Positions 23,735 to 36,512 of a stretch of 64,000 nucleotides of DNA are shown here, piece after piece (position 1 is the first letter of the stretch; each line of letters begins with the position of its first letter). The DNA is from Liolophura sinensis (Eukaryota; Mollusca; Polyplacophora; Chitonida; Chitonidae). Both the position numbers and the translations under genes were made by a program. The stretch lies in the NCBI RefSeq assembly GCF_032854445.1, contig NC_088303.1:26855501-26919500 (forward strand), read 5' to 3'. The notes beneath the pieces were generated by a model. The model saw only the letters and a program-made list of their open reading frames with translations, did not search any database and was not told where the DNA came from.

Positions 23735-24375
23735 GCAAACAATATTAACCCTGACACTGATTATTTCACTTATACGACGGTGGCCAGCATTATGGTGGGA
23801 GGAAACCGGGCAGAGCCCGGGGAAACCCACGACCATCCGCAGGTTGCTGGAAAAACCTGCCCACGTACGGCCGGAGAGGAAGCCAGCATAAGCTGGACTT
23901 GAACTCACAGCGACCGCATTGGTGAGAGACTCCTGGGTCATTACGCTGCGCTAGCGCGCTAACCAACTGTTTTTGTTATATATATATATTGCCATCTATC
24001 TAGCCTTCACTTACCCGCGTCGTCCCATCTGTCTTGTTTTACGTAGAAAAAGTAAATTAACTAATAACAAACTAGGTCGTGGCAAAAAAAAAAGGGTAGT
24101 TTTCTTCCGTTTTATGACAAACCTGTGCCCTGTCTGCACGGACACAGGAGCTTGCACGTGTACCCCGTAGAGCGCAGACAGAGTAGATTGCCCCGAGCGT
24201 TTAGCCACTTGTAACTAGAACAACCAGGGTTGTAATTATAACCAGTTAAAGCGACACACTAGCTTTTTTTTCAAATATCTAATTTTAGCCATTGTACAGG
24301 ACAGGAAGCTATTAGCTTAGCGGAAAACAAAAACAGTCAAAAAAGTCAGTGTCAGGGTTAATATTGTTTGCAAAT
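23731..24375. mobile_element. Element or inversion bounded by a perfect 30-bp inverted repeat
   Basis: Bases 23731-23760 and 24346-24375 are exact reverse complements (core 'gtttgcaaat' ... 'gtgtca'). The 585-base interior holds a family A SINE and unrelated sequence, and no transposase. It could be a non-autonomous DNA transposon carrying a SINE, or an inversion junction. Confidence 0.75.
23761..23969 (-). mobile_element. SINE family A, head and body without tail
   Basis: Includes the whole tRNA-like head in reverse ('ctagcgcgctaaccaactg', 'acttgaactcacagcg') and the body, but the 'gagtacggcgtaaaac' tail is gone and is replaced by the inverted-repeat arm. Confidence 0.88.
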
Positions 24376-25288
24376 AAACGATCAAGGTAAAGAAATTCGA
24401 ACAGTGTACCCCTCTAGATTATAGAATATGTGAGAACCCATGCATCGCGTCGTTCAACGAAACTGGCTCCCTCATATATTTGCCAAAATAAAAAGCACAC
24501 CATAAATTAGTGATGTAGACAGACCCGTTATCTTTGGCTAATTGTTTACCTGCCGCAGGTACTCGGTTCACACCAGAGTCATGTTCTTAGCGCGAGCAGC
24601 AGTTTTTACAAAAAAAGTCTCCCGTAGATGCATGCATGTGATAATAGAGATCGTAATATGAAAACCATGCACACAAAATAGTTGTGGAAAGCTATAATTC
24701 TAATGAAGCAGTTGACAAGAAGGGCAGTTATACCTACACCTGTGCACATTTAGAATTCAGTTTTTAGTTATTTTCCGCTGCGCAACAATCTAATAAATAA
24801 ACAAATAAATGCAAATATTTCCCAGCCTAAATACTTAATCTACTTAGCGCGGTGAACCGGAATTGCTTTGTCCGTTGGATAGGCACTCCACTCTCGCGTT
24901 TGTTTCTGTTCAATATCTTTTCTTTTCTTTTTTTTTTCATGTTTATTTAATATCTTCTTGTGTGTAAATTTCACGCTTCCATATCTCTCAAGACTATGCT
25001 ATTTTTATGTGTTGTTTCTGAGGGAAACTAGCTCACATCGATTTGTTCTCTCCTGGTTTTGTCCTTGTTAATAAGCTGTAGGTACATGTAGGGACTGACT
25101 TATTAACATCACCAAACAAGAGATATCCATATGTTGAATGAACAGGCAGTCGCATTGGAAGTGGGCTAATCGTGCTGGCAAATATAGTGTATTTATGAAA
25201 ATTGCAAATATCTTCTTTTTTTTCCATCAAATTACTGAGTGTGCACATGTTTAAGAAGCCATAGACCTACATAAGGCCTACATACGGA
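24376..25288. other. Gene-free stretch
   Basis: No exon or element identified. Confidence 0.45.
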
Positions 25289-25299
25289 ATATATATATA

Positions 25300-25345
<46 letters not shown>

Positions 25346-25391
25346 TATATAACGCCAATCAAATAAATAAATAAATAATATATATATATAT
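25289..25391. repeat. (AT)n tract interrupted by a SINE tail
   Basis: Two AT runs flank 'acgccaatcaaataaataaa' at 25351-25378, the 3' tip of family A. The AT run could have grown from the SINE tail. Confidence 0.85.
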
Positions 25392-27827
25392 TTCCTGTCG
25401 CATGTTACTACAGCCCTCCACATTTATTGTTGTTTTACGCAGGATTTAGAAAGAAATAAATAAACAACACGGATTATTTTGGGGGAAATTCGTTGAGAAA
25501 TTTTAAAAATTACAGATTTTACTTCACATATGATCCTTTTCGTAACATGCGTTGAATTGGTACAATAATTTTTCCTAGCACATGTACAACTAAATTGCTG
25601 TCAGCCCATGTTCCTCAGAAATTTACTACGTGAGATATAACCCTCAACTGAACTGTTGTATGGTAATATCTAGTTACAGCCACCGTGATGAGCCACTGAA
25701 GCTATAACTGGACAATAAATAATGTCATGTCTCAGACACAGGTTTTCAGGTCTAAACAGTGCATCAGAACTAAACCAGGTTAAATTGTTACCGGGCATGG
25801 TACAGCGTAGCGTACCTAGGTATCATTTCAGCAGGTAAATGACTTAGTGGTGTATTTACCCCGAGGAAATGTAATGTCAAAACTAATGAGTCTGGCGATG
25901 TGTGTGATACAGTACAATGCGGCGAGAGATATTTCTGATGTGTTCCCCCTCCCGACGTGAACGACCTGTATATTACACACCACCACCTCCTCCTCAGCCA
26001 CATAAACACAGTTCACAGCCTCTTCTCCAAAATATGTTCATATATACCATACTATACATTAAAATGTACGTAATATTTTACTGCAATATAGTAACCTCAA
26101 GATTTCTTAATAATCATAGATCTGCAAAACTATATCATCAATACATAGAATACGGAGATTCGGGCTTCTATCAAGTTTTCAATTATATTTCCACATCATT
26201 GCCTTTGATTACGCTGCTCTTCAGGAAAACACTTAATATCTGTTTATAGTCCTTGATGATCTGAACAGGTTGAGTTAGATGAGTTAGATCAATTATCTAA
26301 CTCTGCTTGTGTAAGCGTATTTCCGATCTTCTGAGCGCGCGTGTGAAAACATTACAGGCAGATTTTAAAATCCATCCAGGGTACAGCATCCATGGATGGA
26401 TTTAAATATATCCAGCAGATTGTGAATGCACTGGTGAGACGCTATAACGAACATACCAAACCCGTCGTCTCCGTCGTGGAACAAGAAAAATAGACTTTGG
26501 GACCACGAATTATCAAAAGACCCGGTATGGTAAGGCGGGGAATCGACCCCAGTGGAAGAAATTGTGCACCCCAAAAATCGAAACTGACTATACAGTGTCA
26601 GCTATATAAAAACTCGTAACTCGTAACTTTTTTGGGGTTCTGTTCTATCCTTCTTTTCCTGTTCTATGACAAGCATGCGACTTATAAAGCTCCAAACAAG
26701 CACTGAAGCGATGTCTTGGACCAAAAATCGAGGAAATGTTATGCTACTCCAATCACACTGAAGTTCATGTATTTTGCATTAGACACTAGAGTAGAGATAA
26801 CCACTGCACCACAATGGTAACTTTCTGAAAAATTCTTGAGCTATGCACCGATCAATTAGAAAAATATAGAAGAAATGTAACTTTCAGCCTTATTGCTCCG
26901 CTCCGCATGCTAATATTAATGATAGCTAGACGACCACATGTGCTCTCGACAAGGATTCATGTATGATATCTCTATTCGTTGCCACACGTTACATAATACC
27001 ACACTTTATAGCACACCTGACCAATTATCCATTCTAATTCATTATAACCCTTCTTTAATGCAAATCGGCCTATATGTTAACTCACAAACGTATACTTCCA
27101 AAGAAAGAAAAAAAAGAACCCCACAGATCTGGTCTCTTCCTGGAGGTGCACTTGTTCTCCAGAGTGAGTTCGTCAGCTCACAGTACTATCAAGGATACCT
27201 TACAGTTCCTTACTTTAGCAAAAATATGACACATCTGATCACAATATAACATTTATGTGTTGCACATGAAGACAAACGTTAGGCAAAACGAAACTTTGAT
27301 AGCACCTAGAAATACCTAGACACCTAGGAAGTTTTAGTAAAAATGTTTTTGTTAATGTAGATCTTCATACTGTAAGTCAAGAACACGGTGCCACATTTTA
27401 ACGAAAAATTGACGTTTTTGATCGAGAGTGCATTTTTGGAGGGTTATTACTCAGCAACTTTTATGGTCATATACGTTTTATGGGTGCTTCGACCAAGTTT
27501 TATACTTCTGATTCGTAAATTTACAGAATTTTGCTGGGATTTTGAAATTTGCCCTTTCTTATCGTACCACTCTGGGGACGATTCGCCTTACCGTACCAGG
27601 TATTTGATCCCGTTAATTTAACTAAAAAGTTTTCGTACAATAACATTCCCAGAATTTACGTTGTCTAGCAATATATTTACTTTGTTGCATCAGAGATGAC
27701 AAATTTAACGTGCTTTGATATTTTGACTTGAGTCCAAAGTCGTTGTGTGATCCCGGATTTTCTCAATCCCGGGGCGAGGCAAATAAAGCCACAACACTCA
27801 TTTGTACAAATTAAGATTTATCTATAA
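25392..27827. other. Gene-free stretch
   Basis: A 44-codon plus-strand open stretch (26359-26493) follows an acceptor-like site, but the minus strand is also open there and the length is within chance. Nothing else is supported. Confidence 0.4.
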
Positions 27828-27880
27828 GGAGTGTTTTATACCATACTCAAGAATATTTTAATTACACGACGGCGGCGATT
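27828..27880 (-). mobile_element. SINE family A tail fragment
   Basis: 'tgttttataccatactcaag' and 'aatattttaattacacgacg' give the reverse-complement tail. Confidence 0.7.
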
Positions 27881-28974
27881 TGAGGTAACCGTGAAAGGTA
27901 ACCTATCTTGTACAAGTGAGATAAAACTTCCCAGTCAAGCCTAAATCCTAATTAGTAAATCGAAGGATTGCATAAAAATTTCTCAGACAAGCTGCCTCGT
28001 ACCTTGCCCCAGAAATCGGACCGCGTGTCGTGTCCCTTGCCGCCACGCATCAGAAATTGCACGTCTTCCGGATGTTAAAAATGCTATGACAAATAACACA
28101 TTTTACATGTATATATTGCTCCCGGCCAAACAAAACTGACAAATGTTAACCAGGCAGAGGTACATACTATTTATAACTACCTTGTCTAATAATAGGTATT
28201 CCCACGGTGAAACTGTGGTGGCGTTTGCTTGGCTTCTGAGATAAAAAAAAAATAACATAGTTCAAGGTCACTTTTTGTTTGCAAAACGACTATCACTGAA
28301 GATCGACGGCCTGTATCCCCTATGTCGTTTGGCGAAAGTGGGAGGAGGGAGGGAGTAATATAGAAAGAAGCACTAATTAACACTCATCTCACTTTTGAGC
28401 CGGCCAGTCGTTAGTAAGTAAGATATTCCCAAAAACCTGTTACTATCTGGATGACTAGAGGCGCTCCACTTGACTGTAGTAAACCTCAGGTCAGCTGCAT
28501 CGAGTGTTCGAGGCCCTGGTTTGGTCTTGTTGCACCCATCATAAAAAAAAAAAAAAAACCATTCGTGGACAGTTTCTAGTAACGGGTCTTTAAGATAAAA
28601 TGCAGGCCACACCAAACTGATGACATTGAACTTTGAACACCAGATCATATGGGATGCAGGAGGAAGTTGGGGGGGGGGGGGGACAATGAAAAGGGAAAGT
28701 GTCAAAATAAGTTATCTAGGTCAAGTTTAAATTAATTCAAGGTTTTCTCGCTGATGAAAGAAAATGATGGTGTTATCTAGGTTATGATCAAAAACGGTAG
28801 CAGATAGTGCAAGTAAACTAATTTATCTGTGTTCCAATTCAACAGTAATGCATGATTTACACCCTCAGGTACTCACTTCTCAAATTCTTGGTCTCAAGTG
28901 TGTGACATGATTACGCAGATTTTACCAAACCCATCCGTCTCTTTCCCCCTCCCTTTCGCTTGCTCTTATCACTT
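27881..28974. other. Gene-free stretch with homopolymer runs
   Basis: An A run near 28542-28558 and a 13-base G run at about 28669-28681. No exon supported. Confidence 0.45.
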
Positions 28975-29895
28975 ACATACTCCTCCCTCTCCAAACATAC
29001 TAATACTAAAATAGCACACATCCCCCGTCCCATGCTAGCACACAGATTTGATATCACACATATCCGTCCCCATACGAACACACTGATAGTATAACACACA
29101 TATTCCTCCCCATCTGAATACACCGATAGAATAACACACATATTCCTTCCCATCCGAATACACCGATAGTATAACACACATACCCATCACCATCCGAAAA
29201 CACCGATAGTATAACACACATACCCCACTGCATCCGAACACACCGATGGTATAACACTCATGCCCCTCCCCATCCAAACATACCGATAATATAACACACA
29301 TATCCCCCCACATCCAAACACACCGATATTATAACACACATACCCCTCCCCATCCGAAAACACCGATAGTATAACACACGTACCCCTCCCCATCCGAAAA
29401 CACCGATAGTATAACATACATGTCCCTCCCCATCCGAACACACCGATAGTATAACGTACATGCCCCTCCCCATACGAAAACACCGATAGTATAACACACA
29501 TACAATTCCCATCCGAACACACTGACAGTATAACACACATACCCCTGCCCATCCGAACACACCGATAGTATAACACACATATCCCTCTCCATCCGAACAC
29601 ACCGGAAGTATAACACACATACCCTTCCCCATCCGAACACACTGACAGTATAACACACATACCCCTGCCCATCCGAACACACCGATAGTATAACACACAT
29701 ACCTCTCCCCAACCGAACACACCGATATTATAACACACATGCCCTTCCCCATCCGAAAACACCGACAGTATAACATACATGCCCCTTTCCATCCGAGCAC
29801 ACCGATAGTATAACATACATGTCCCTCCCCATCTGAACATACCGATACTATAACATACATCTCCATCCCATCGATAGTATAACACACATAACCTC
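28975..29895. repeat. 40-bp minisatellite, about 22 units
   Basis: The unit contains 'ccgatagtataacacacata' and 'cccctccccatccgaacaca'. All three minus-strand frames stay open for long distances, and since 40 is not divisible by three each cycles through a 40-residue period. It runs directly into a (TA)n tract. No credible protein. Confidence 0.92.
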
Positions 29896-29897
29896 CC

Positions 29898-29899
<2 letters not shown>

Positions 29900-29977
<78 letters not shown>
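29900..29977. repeat. (TA)n tract, about 39 dinucleotides
   Basis: Pure AT run abutting the 40-bp array, the same arrangement as at 10457. Confidence 0.95.
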
Positions 29978-29981
<4 letters not shown>

Positions 29982-30960
29982 ATGTATAGTAATTTAATTT
30001 TATTACCATTTAATACGCCTTCCGTATCTGAAGCAATATAGAATTTTTTAATCCACAAGCAAGTACAAGTCAGTATTTGAGTTCTTACCAAACTTTTTCA
30101 TTAAATCGTGAGAAAACAGCTATAACTTTTTTATCCATTATACAAAATGTGTATCAGCTGCGTATACAGTACCTGATACGCATATAGGCACATCACAAGT
30201 AGCTTTCACTTCAGTGCGGGAGGGGGAGGTTATGACTAGATGGGGCAGGGGGAGGGGGTTTTTGTTAGAAGAGGTAAAGGGGAGGTGGTACGAAAAACCT
30301 ATATGTGCTTCAGGTCAAAAGGTCATCGACTTTCCGCTCAATATCTCACGGTCACATGAAAATGTAGAGCGGAACTGATGGGTGACTTCATACGCTCTCA
30401 TTGGACATATTTCTTATGACCATCCAGCCGTGTCCCGTCCCTACCCCCTCCACATCTTGTCTACTCCCTCCCCATACTTTCATGTACATCCCTCCCCATT
30501 TTATATACTTTTTCCTCTTATACCCCCTCCCCCACCATGCTGTCTATTCTCTCCCTAGTCAATGGACCGATGTAACATATCATATTACTCTTACTCTTAG
30601 AAGAAGCATTTAGAGATATTTTAGACATATTTATATGAGAAAATATTCTATATGAAATATATTTTATGAATTTTTGAGTGTTACCGATTTTATTTTTTTA
30701 AAATTGGTTTGTAAAGGCGTCTTGTCTCCTTTTTATTCTGATTTTAAATGTTTTTATTTTCATGTTGAAAGCCATGCTTGCTTCCCTGACTTTAGCTAGT
30801 TCTCACCACGCTATGGCCGAAACAATAATTATAATTATTCTTAATAAGCTAATAATCCAATTTTCACCATCCAAACATCACCATACATGTTTATGAATAT
30901 ATGAATTGCATCAGAAACATTTTGGAAGAAATTAAAATAAGAACATATACATAACAAACA
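29978..30960. other. Gene-free stretch with a G-rich patch
   Basis: Near 30216-30262 there are clustered G runs ('gggagggggagg', 'ggggcagggggaggggg') that could form a quadruplex. Pyrimidine-rich sequence follows at 30425-30560. No exon found. Confidence 0.45.
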
Positions 30961-30972
30961 TCATTTACTGAA

Positions 30973-31316
30973 GACCGATAGCACAGTTGGTAGAGCGTCC
31001 GCTTCGGGATCGGTAGATCCAGGATCAATCCTAGATCAAGTCACACCTAAGACTTTAAAAGAGGAAGTTGTAACTTCCTCGCTTGGCGTTCAGCATGACT
31101 GCAATGACCCGTATCAGTATAATGGCTCGGGCGGGGCGGCTTACTTGCCTTCGGTAAGTCGTCTCAGTGAAGCAGCACTAAATAAAAGAGCGGTGGAAAT
31201 CCGTCCTGCAACAAGGTGGCACATTACACGTACATGCACCCTAATGATTCCTTCGTCGTCATATGACTGAAAAATTGTTGAGTACGACGTTAAACCCCAA
31301 GCACTCACTCACTCAC
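30973..31316 (+). mobile_element. SINE family B, full length with target-site duplication
   Basis: A box 'tagcacagttggtagagcg', B box 'ggatcaatcc', body 'ggcggcttacttgccttcgg', tail 'gttgagtacgacgttaaacc' then (CACT)n. A perfect 12-base duplication, tcatttactgaa, flanks it at 30961-30972 and 31317-31328. Confidence 0.93.
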
Positions 31317-31787
31317 TCATTTACTGAACGTGAAATGATACAAAAAATAAACACTTTTGCAGGAATAAAATAAGAACAAATAACAAAAAAAAATCTTTCC
31401 CCGAACAATAAATCATCAACAAATGAAAGAATGTACTCATAAACAAATTTGTTAATTAAGAGATCAACCTTTTGTAAATCGCACTATATCAAATGTTTGT
31501 AAACAAAACACAAAGCCTTGCACATGAACGTAAATTGCGTTTATTAAAACGCTGCCTGTAATAAACTTTATTTTTTCTAAAATCAAACCACATGCATATA
31601 AATTAATGCCGCAGCAAAAAGTTATAAATACAAGACACAAAGCTGGTATATAGATAATTACAAACTGAGTAGATAATGAACATCTGATATATAAAATGAC
31701 AATAACTGAAAGGTTGTTCTCACAATAATTTCTGAACATCTTAAATGAATTGTAATTGTAGCTTGTGCGGAAGTTCAAGGGTTTGTT

Positions 31788-31858
31788 GGCCGCCGTCGTA
31801 TAAGTGAAATATTCTTGAGTATGGCGTAAAACACCAATCAAATAAATAAATAAATAAA
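31788..31858 (+). mobile_element. SINE family A, strongly 5'-truncated, with target-site duplication
   Basis: Only 'ggccgccgtcgtataag' onward is present. A perfect 13-base duplication, tcaagggtttgtt, flanks it (31775-31787 and 31859-31871), so this short piece inserted as such, by incomplete reverse transcription. Confidence 0.93.
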
Positions 31859-32574
31859 TCAAGGGTTTGTTAGAAGAATACAAGGAGTTAAAATTGTAGT
31901 TAAAAAACTGTTAAGATTTATGAAAACTTTCCAACGTTGTAACTGTGAGGAACAAATCTTTTTGCATAGGTGTTACAAAATGTGGACATGCGTTTAGTTG
32001 CGAGTCAAAGGTTATGAACAAATCCATGTAAACTAGCATGTCTGTCACCTGTTCGACAAACATATACTTGCAACGGTGGTAAATTTTAGTTAAATGTCTG
32101 GCATAGTTCCTAACATCTGTCACCACCATATACCTATTACGTTCGCAAGCACAAAAAAGTAGAAACGTTTAAATCATATTCTTTTTTTCAAGTTAGAGCC
32201 ATTTAATTAATTTTATTTACATGCGGTTGAAGGATAAATCATGGATAACAGGGTGTGAAAAGAAAAAAGAAAAAAGTCTTTGAAAGAAAAAAAGCTCAAC
32301 AAGGCTTGGTTATGGTTTATGTCATAATCGGAATAATTTAACGTTCGTTTGAACAAATTACACTGCACCGAACTGAGTTCAGACTCACTTTCCACTGATC
32401 ATATAGGCCTACCAATTGGTAACTAGCGATAAACGTCATGCCAATTGACAAAGCCCTATTCGAGGTACAGCTATATTCTCGACACAGCTACTGTAGCTAA
32501 CCCAGAGACGTAAAATAACCATAACATCTCTTCCTGTGAGATGTTGCGTAAGCCAGAGTGTCTGGAACGTCCTG

Positions 32575-32737
32575 TTTATTTATTTATTTATTTATGAATT
32601 TATTTATTTATTTATTTATTTATTTATTCTACTAATATTTACCAGTGTTTCAGTTTTAATCCTACCACTCAGTTTCCTCCCTACCCAGTTTTCCTGAAAT
32701 ATTCTTGTGTGCGGCGTAAAACATAAATAAAAAAAGA
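32575..32737 (+). repeat. (TTTA)n repeat and decayed SINE tail
   Basis: About 60 bases of TTTA repeats precede 'cctgaaatattcttgtgtgc' and 'ggcgtaaaac', a worn family A end. Confidence 0.65.
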
Positions 32738-33762
32738 AGTAGAGAAAGAAAGAAAAATATCATAACCCCGACAGGCCTACCTGTGTGTGACCCCACAGAC
32801 TTTAGTGCCGACATACCGTTTGTATGCCAGTATTCACCAACTGGGGAAATTGTGGCGAACAAACCATGCCATTTAATACAGCTTTATAACACTTTCTTGC
32901 AAGAATCAATTTAGGGTTTTCATGTCACGTCGTTTAGCAGTATACTAAAGGAGGAAGACCTCAACAAGCACACACATGTGTACTCTATGTGTGACAACCA
33001 AGCACGTTTTACTACACGGCCCGGGAGAGTGAGACAAACAGAGAACTCACGATCTCAGGAGGAGGAGGAAGAAAGAAAAGGGTTTCATTGGACGGGAGGG
33101 GAAGAAGAAGCCTTTACGCTCCAAATGCTTATGAAAACCGTACCAGGAAATATAGCATGGGCGAGAGAATATCGAAATAAGCAGAAGTCAGGCTTTGCAT
33201 ACATATCTTTAGATTAGTTTTTCAGCCAGTTTCTTTGTTTTGGTTTCATTCGGGAGATTCTATGTCATATTGGACAGTTTCATTGGTTAACCTGATTTTA
33301 GCTCTTTCATCGCTTGGACTGTATTATAAATGTGCACAGTGCGCATGCGTTTTGGATTTTAGCCCGTCTGTTTAGGATCATTAATAACAAAGTCTACAGA
33401 GTGACCTTCTATACACCAAATTATCAAGCCAGACAAGAATACGGGCAGAGCTTAAGTATTTGTAGTTTAGTTATCAGTCGGCACGTAATTACTTAGATCT
33501 TCATCCGCATCGGCTTCTCTGAGCTTTAATATCTGCTCATTGTCTATGAATGGGTATACATGTATGTTCTTTAACAGGATGTGTTCATTGGCTGAAAGAG
33601 TTAACGAATCGTTTCAAAGGTCAAAACAAAGTATCTCATTGAATATGTTTACTCAGCTATAACGTTCATAACAAAGTGTATTTAGTAATACACCACCAGT
33701 TTGGATTAATGATCTTAATGTGATTCACTTCGGGAAAGGGGTAGGGTAGAGGGGTGTGTGCG

Positions 33763-33948
33763 GTAACGTGGCTCAGTGATTTAAGGAGTTTTATCTAACC
33801 GTCTGTCACACAAGGTATACATTCAATCCCGATCTTCCACGTGCGGGGTATTTCAAGGTTTTTTCGGAGGCCTGAGTGACAATGTCCGGGTCAATGGTAA
33901 CACTCAGTTGAGTTTGATAATAAAACAATAATCAAATAAATAAATATA
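33763..33948 (+). mobile_element. Divergent tRNA-derived SINE
   Basis: Head 'gtggctcagtgatttaagg' and 'attcaatcccgatc' suggest A and B boxes. The tail 'aaaacaataatcaaataaat' resembles family A, but the body does not. Confidence 0.55.
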
Positions 33949-34289
33949 CTGATTTAGTGATTAAATAGAAAAACGAACAAATGAAGGTAATAGATGAATC
34001 TGTAAATCCCTTTGTGAATTATTTGTTCTTCAAACGAACTGTTTTCAATAATGTTCCAATAAAGAAAATTGTGCATATTAAATTCCACTGGTTACGAACT
34101 TCGCAAATTTTCATACATTAAATCTTTCTTTCAGTTCTGTATTTAAGCCCAGTAAATTGTACATAGATAAGGTGATAATCACGTAGAAATGTTACTGTCA
34201 GTGGGCTTTCGTAGTTTTGTGGGGCTGCTCGAAGGTATAATGTTTAAGAGTAGCGAAGCAAGAAATATTATATTGTTGCTTTTAGAGTC

Positions 34290-34390
34290 CGGTAAAGGAG
34301 GGGCTCCCGAGACCACCCGCAGGTTGCTAACAGACCTTCCCACGTACAGCCAGGGAGAAAGACATAATGATCTGGACTTTCTTCACTTTA
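34290..34390 (-). mobile_element. SINE family A internal fragment
   Basis: Reverse-complement 'gaccacccgcaggttgctaa' and 'cagaccttcccacgtac' match the body. Both ends are missing. Confidence 0.75.
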
Positions 34391-34736
34391 AAACTGGCAT
34401 CTCACAGATCAAGCGACCATGAATATGTCATCAGGCCATAATACATTATGCGTGGAATAATACCATAGTGTGTTTCTTTTAACTTATCGCCTATATTGAA
34501 TGGAAGGGAAATTACTCAGAATCAGTATTAAAAAGGCATTTGAAATTTCAGTGTCACGTAACATAACAAGCTGCACACATTGATTGCAGTTCATTTATTT
34601 CATTTTTGTCAAAGGCAATAGAGAAGAAATTTTCACCTGGCAGTTTTATGAGTTGGTTTTAAGCCCACACCTTTTGTGTCCTTGGAGTTGAAAGACCACC
34701 GCCATGATTGTATTCCTTAAGCCAATAGAAAGAATA

Positions 34737-35892
34737 TTATGGTAATCTGGACATCCATGCTGTAGTGATGACATAAAACGGTGTAAAGTTGAACACATAC
34801 ATTATGTTAATGGGGACCCCCATTCTGTGATGATGACATGAAGTTGGCGGTGTGCAGTGGAACACTCATATCATGCTAATCGGGACTTCCATGCTGTGAT
34901 GATGACATGAAGCGAGCGGTGTGGAGTGGTACACATATATCATGTTAATCGGGACTCCCATGCTGTGATGATGACATGAAGCGGGCGATGTGCAGTGGAA
35001 CACCTAGATCATGTTAATCGGGACTCCCATGCTGTGATGATGACATGAAGCGGACGGTGTGGAACGGAACACTTATATCATGTTAATCGGGACTCCCTTT
35101 CTGTAATGATGACATGAAGCGGACGGTATGGAGTGGAACACTTAAATCATTTTAATCGGGATCTCTATGCTCCGGTGATGACATAAAGCGGACGGTGTGG
35201 AGTTGAACACTTATAGCATGTTAATCGGGACTGTCTTTCTCTGATGATGACATGAAGCGGGCGGTGTGCAGTCGAACATCTAAATCATGCTAATCGTGAC
35301 TCCCTTTCTGTGATGATGACATGAAGAGGTTGGTGTGAAGTGGAACACCTATATCATGTTATTCGGGATTTTCATGCCGTGGAGATAACATGAAGCGGAC
35401 GATGTGGAGTTGAACACTTATATCATGTTAATCGGGACTTCCTTTCTGTGATGATGACATGGTGCATCGACTGGTTGACCCGTATCACCATAACGGCTCG
35501 GGCGGGCAGCTTACTTTCCTTCGGTAAGTCGTCTCAGCAAAGCTACACTAGATAAAAGAGCGATGGAAATCCGCCCTGCAACTTGTACAAGGTTAAACCC
35601 CAGGCACTCCCTGACTCCATGGTGTCGTGATAAAACGAAGCGAGCGGTTTGAAGTTCAACACTTATATTATGTCAGTCGGGACTTCCATGCTGTGGTGAT
35701 GACATAAATGGGGCGGCGTGGAGCTGAACACTTATATGATGTAATCGGGACTCTGCAGTGATAATAAGAAGCGGGCCGTGTGGAATTGAACACATATATC
35801 ACGTTAATTGGGCGTTTTATCCAGTGATGACATAAAACGGGCGGTGTGAAGTGGAACACTTATTCATGTTAATCGGGATTGTCATGCTGTTT
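34737..35892. repeat. 69-bp minisatellite, about 14 units, split by a SINE
   Basis: The unit contains 'catgttaatcgggactccca', 'tgctgtgatgatgacatgaa' and 'gcggacggtgtggagtggaa'. The array is interrupted at 35467-35620 by a family B fragment and then resumes. Confidence 0.9.
35467..35620 (+). mobile_element. SINE family B fragment inside the minisatellite
   Basis: Shares 'ggctcgggcgggcagcttac' and 'ttaaaccccaggcactcc' with the full copy at 30973, but lacks the head and the segment before the tail. Confidence 0.85.
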
Positions 35893-36154
35893 GATTCCAC
35901 TTCAATTAATAATTATTTTGTATACTTTTTCCACCTAAGGAACGATCTTCTTTCATTAATTGGTAAATCCTCGCTTTGAAAATGAAAAACCTTCAAAAGA
36001 ACATGTTTATATAAGGGATAAAAGATTACGCACTTTGTTGTATAAAAATAAACCAATTAAAATTAGGTCGTTTTCTTTAGAAATATATTCATATATGAGT
36101 TAAGCTACGCTTAAATATGACACGTTTAATGCGTGGTATTGCTTGATATGCGTG

Positions 36155-36512
36155 TATGTATGCTTGAGGTTTACGTCGTACAATGTTTCAGTCATGTGAC
36201 GACGTGGAGAGATTAGGTGAGTGTACATACAATGTGTCTTTTTGTAGCAAGTCATGTCCATGCCGCCGAAGTGCTGCCGCCAGCGAAGTATCGTGCAGAA
36301 GACACCACATCCGACACCACACAGGGTCAGATTATATTGACACCCGGTCAACAGTTTCCTTGGTCTATCGTCCCAGTGCTAAGTGCATAGAGCGTCAGCA
36401 ACAAGTACCATTTTGAAAGCCTTTTGAATGTCCAGACCTAGGTTTGATCCCAGGGCATCCCGAATTCGACACGGGCGCTCTAACCATTAGGCTACCGAAG
36501 CTGTCTGATATA
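36155..36512 (-). mobile_element. SINE family C, near full length
   Basis: The reverse complement starts with A box 'cggtagcctaatggttagag', has B box 'gggatcaaacctagg', then 'atggtacttgttgctgac', and ends 'ttgtacgacgtaaacctc'. It has the same architecture as 12160-12480. Confidence 0.85.

Larger units (their letters stand above)
31872..34289. other. Gene-free stretch with repeat fragments
   Basis: Holds (ATTT)n with a decayed SINE tail near 32575-32735 and a divergent tRNA-derived element near 33763-33948 (listed separately). A 79-residue plus-strand frame at 32978-33217 has an acidic patch but no splice or start support, so it is left uncalled. Confidence 0.4.

Noticed and set aside
26347-26493. 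44-48-codon plus-strand open stretch after an acceptor-like site
   Set aside because: Length is within chance and the opposite strand is also open. No partner exon or homology.
28911-29887. Cysteine- and glycine-containing minus-strand frames up to 232 residues
   Set aside because: All three frames of a 40-bp minisatellite are open. The Cys pattern is just the repeat period.
31464-31883. 139-residue minus-strand frame
   Set aside because: Its start lies beside a SINE fragment insertion and the rest is AT-rich without domain or splice evidence.
32978-33217. 79-residue plus-strand frame with a Glu-rich patch
   Set aside because: The Glu run comes from a short gga/gaa repeat. No signal peptide and no relation to the peptide-gene array.
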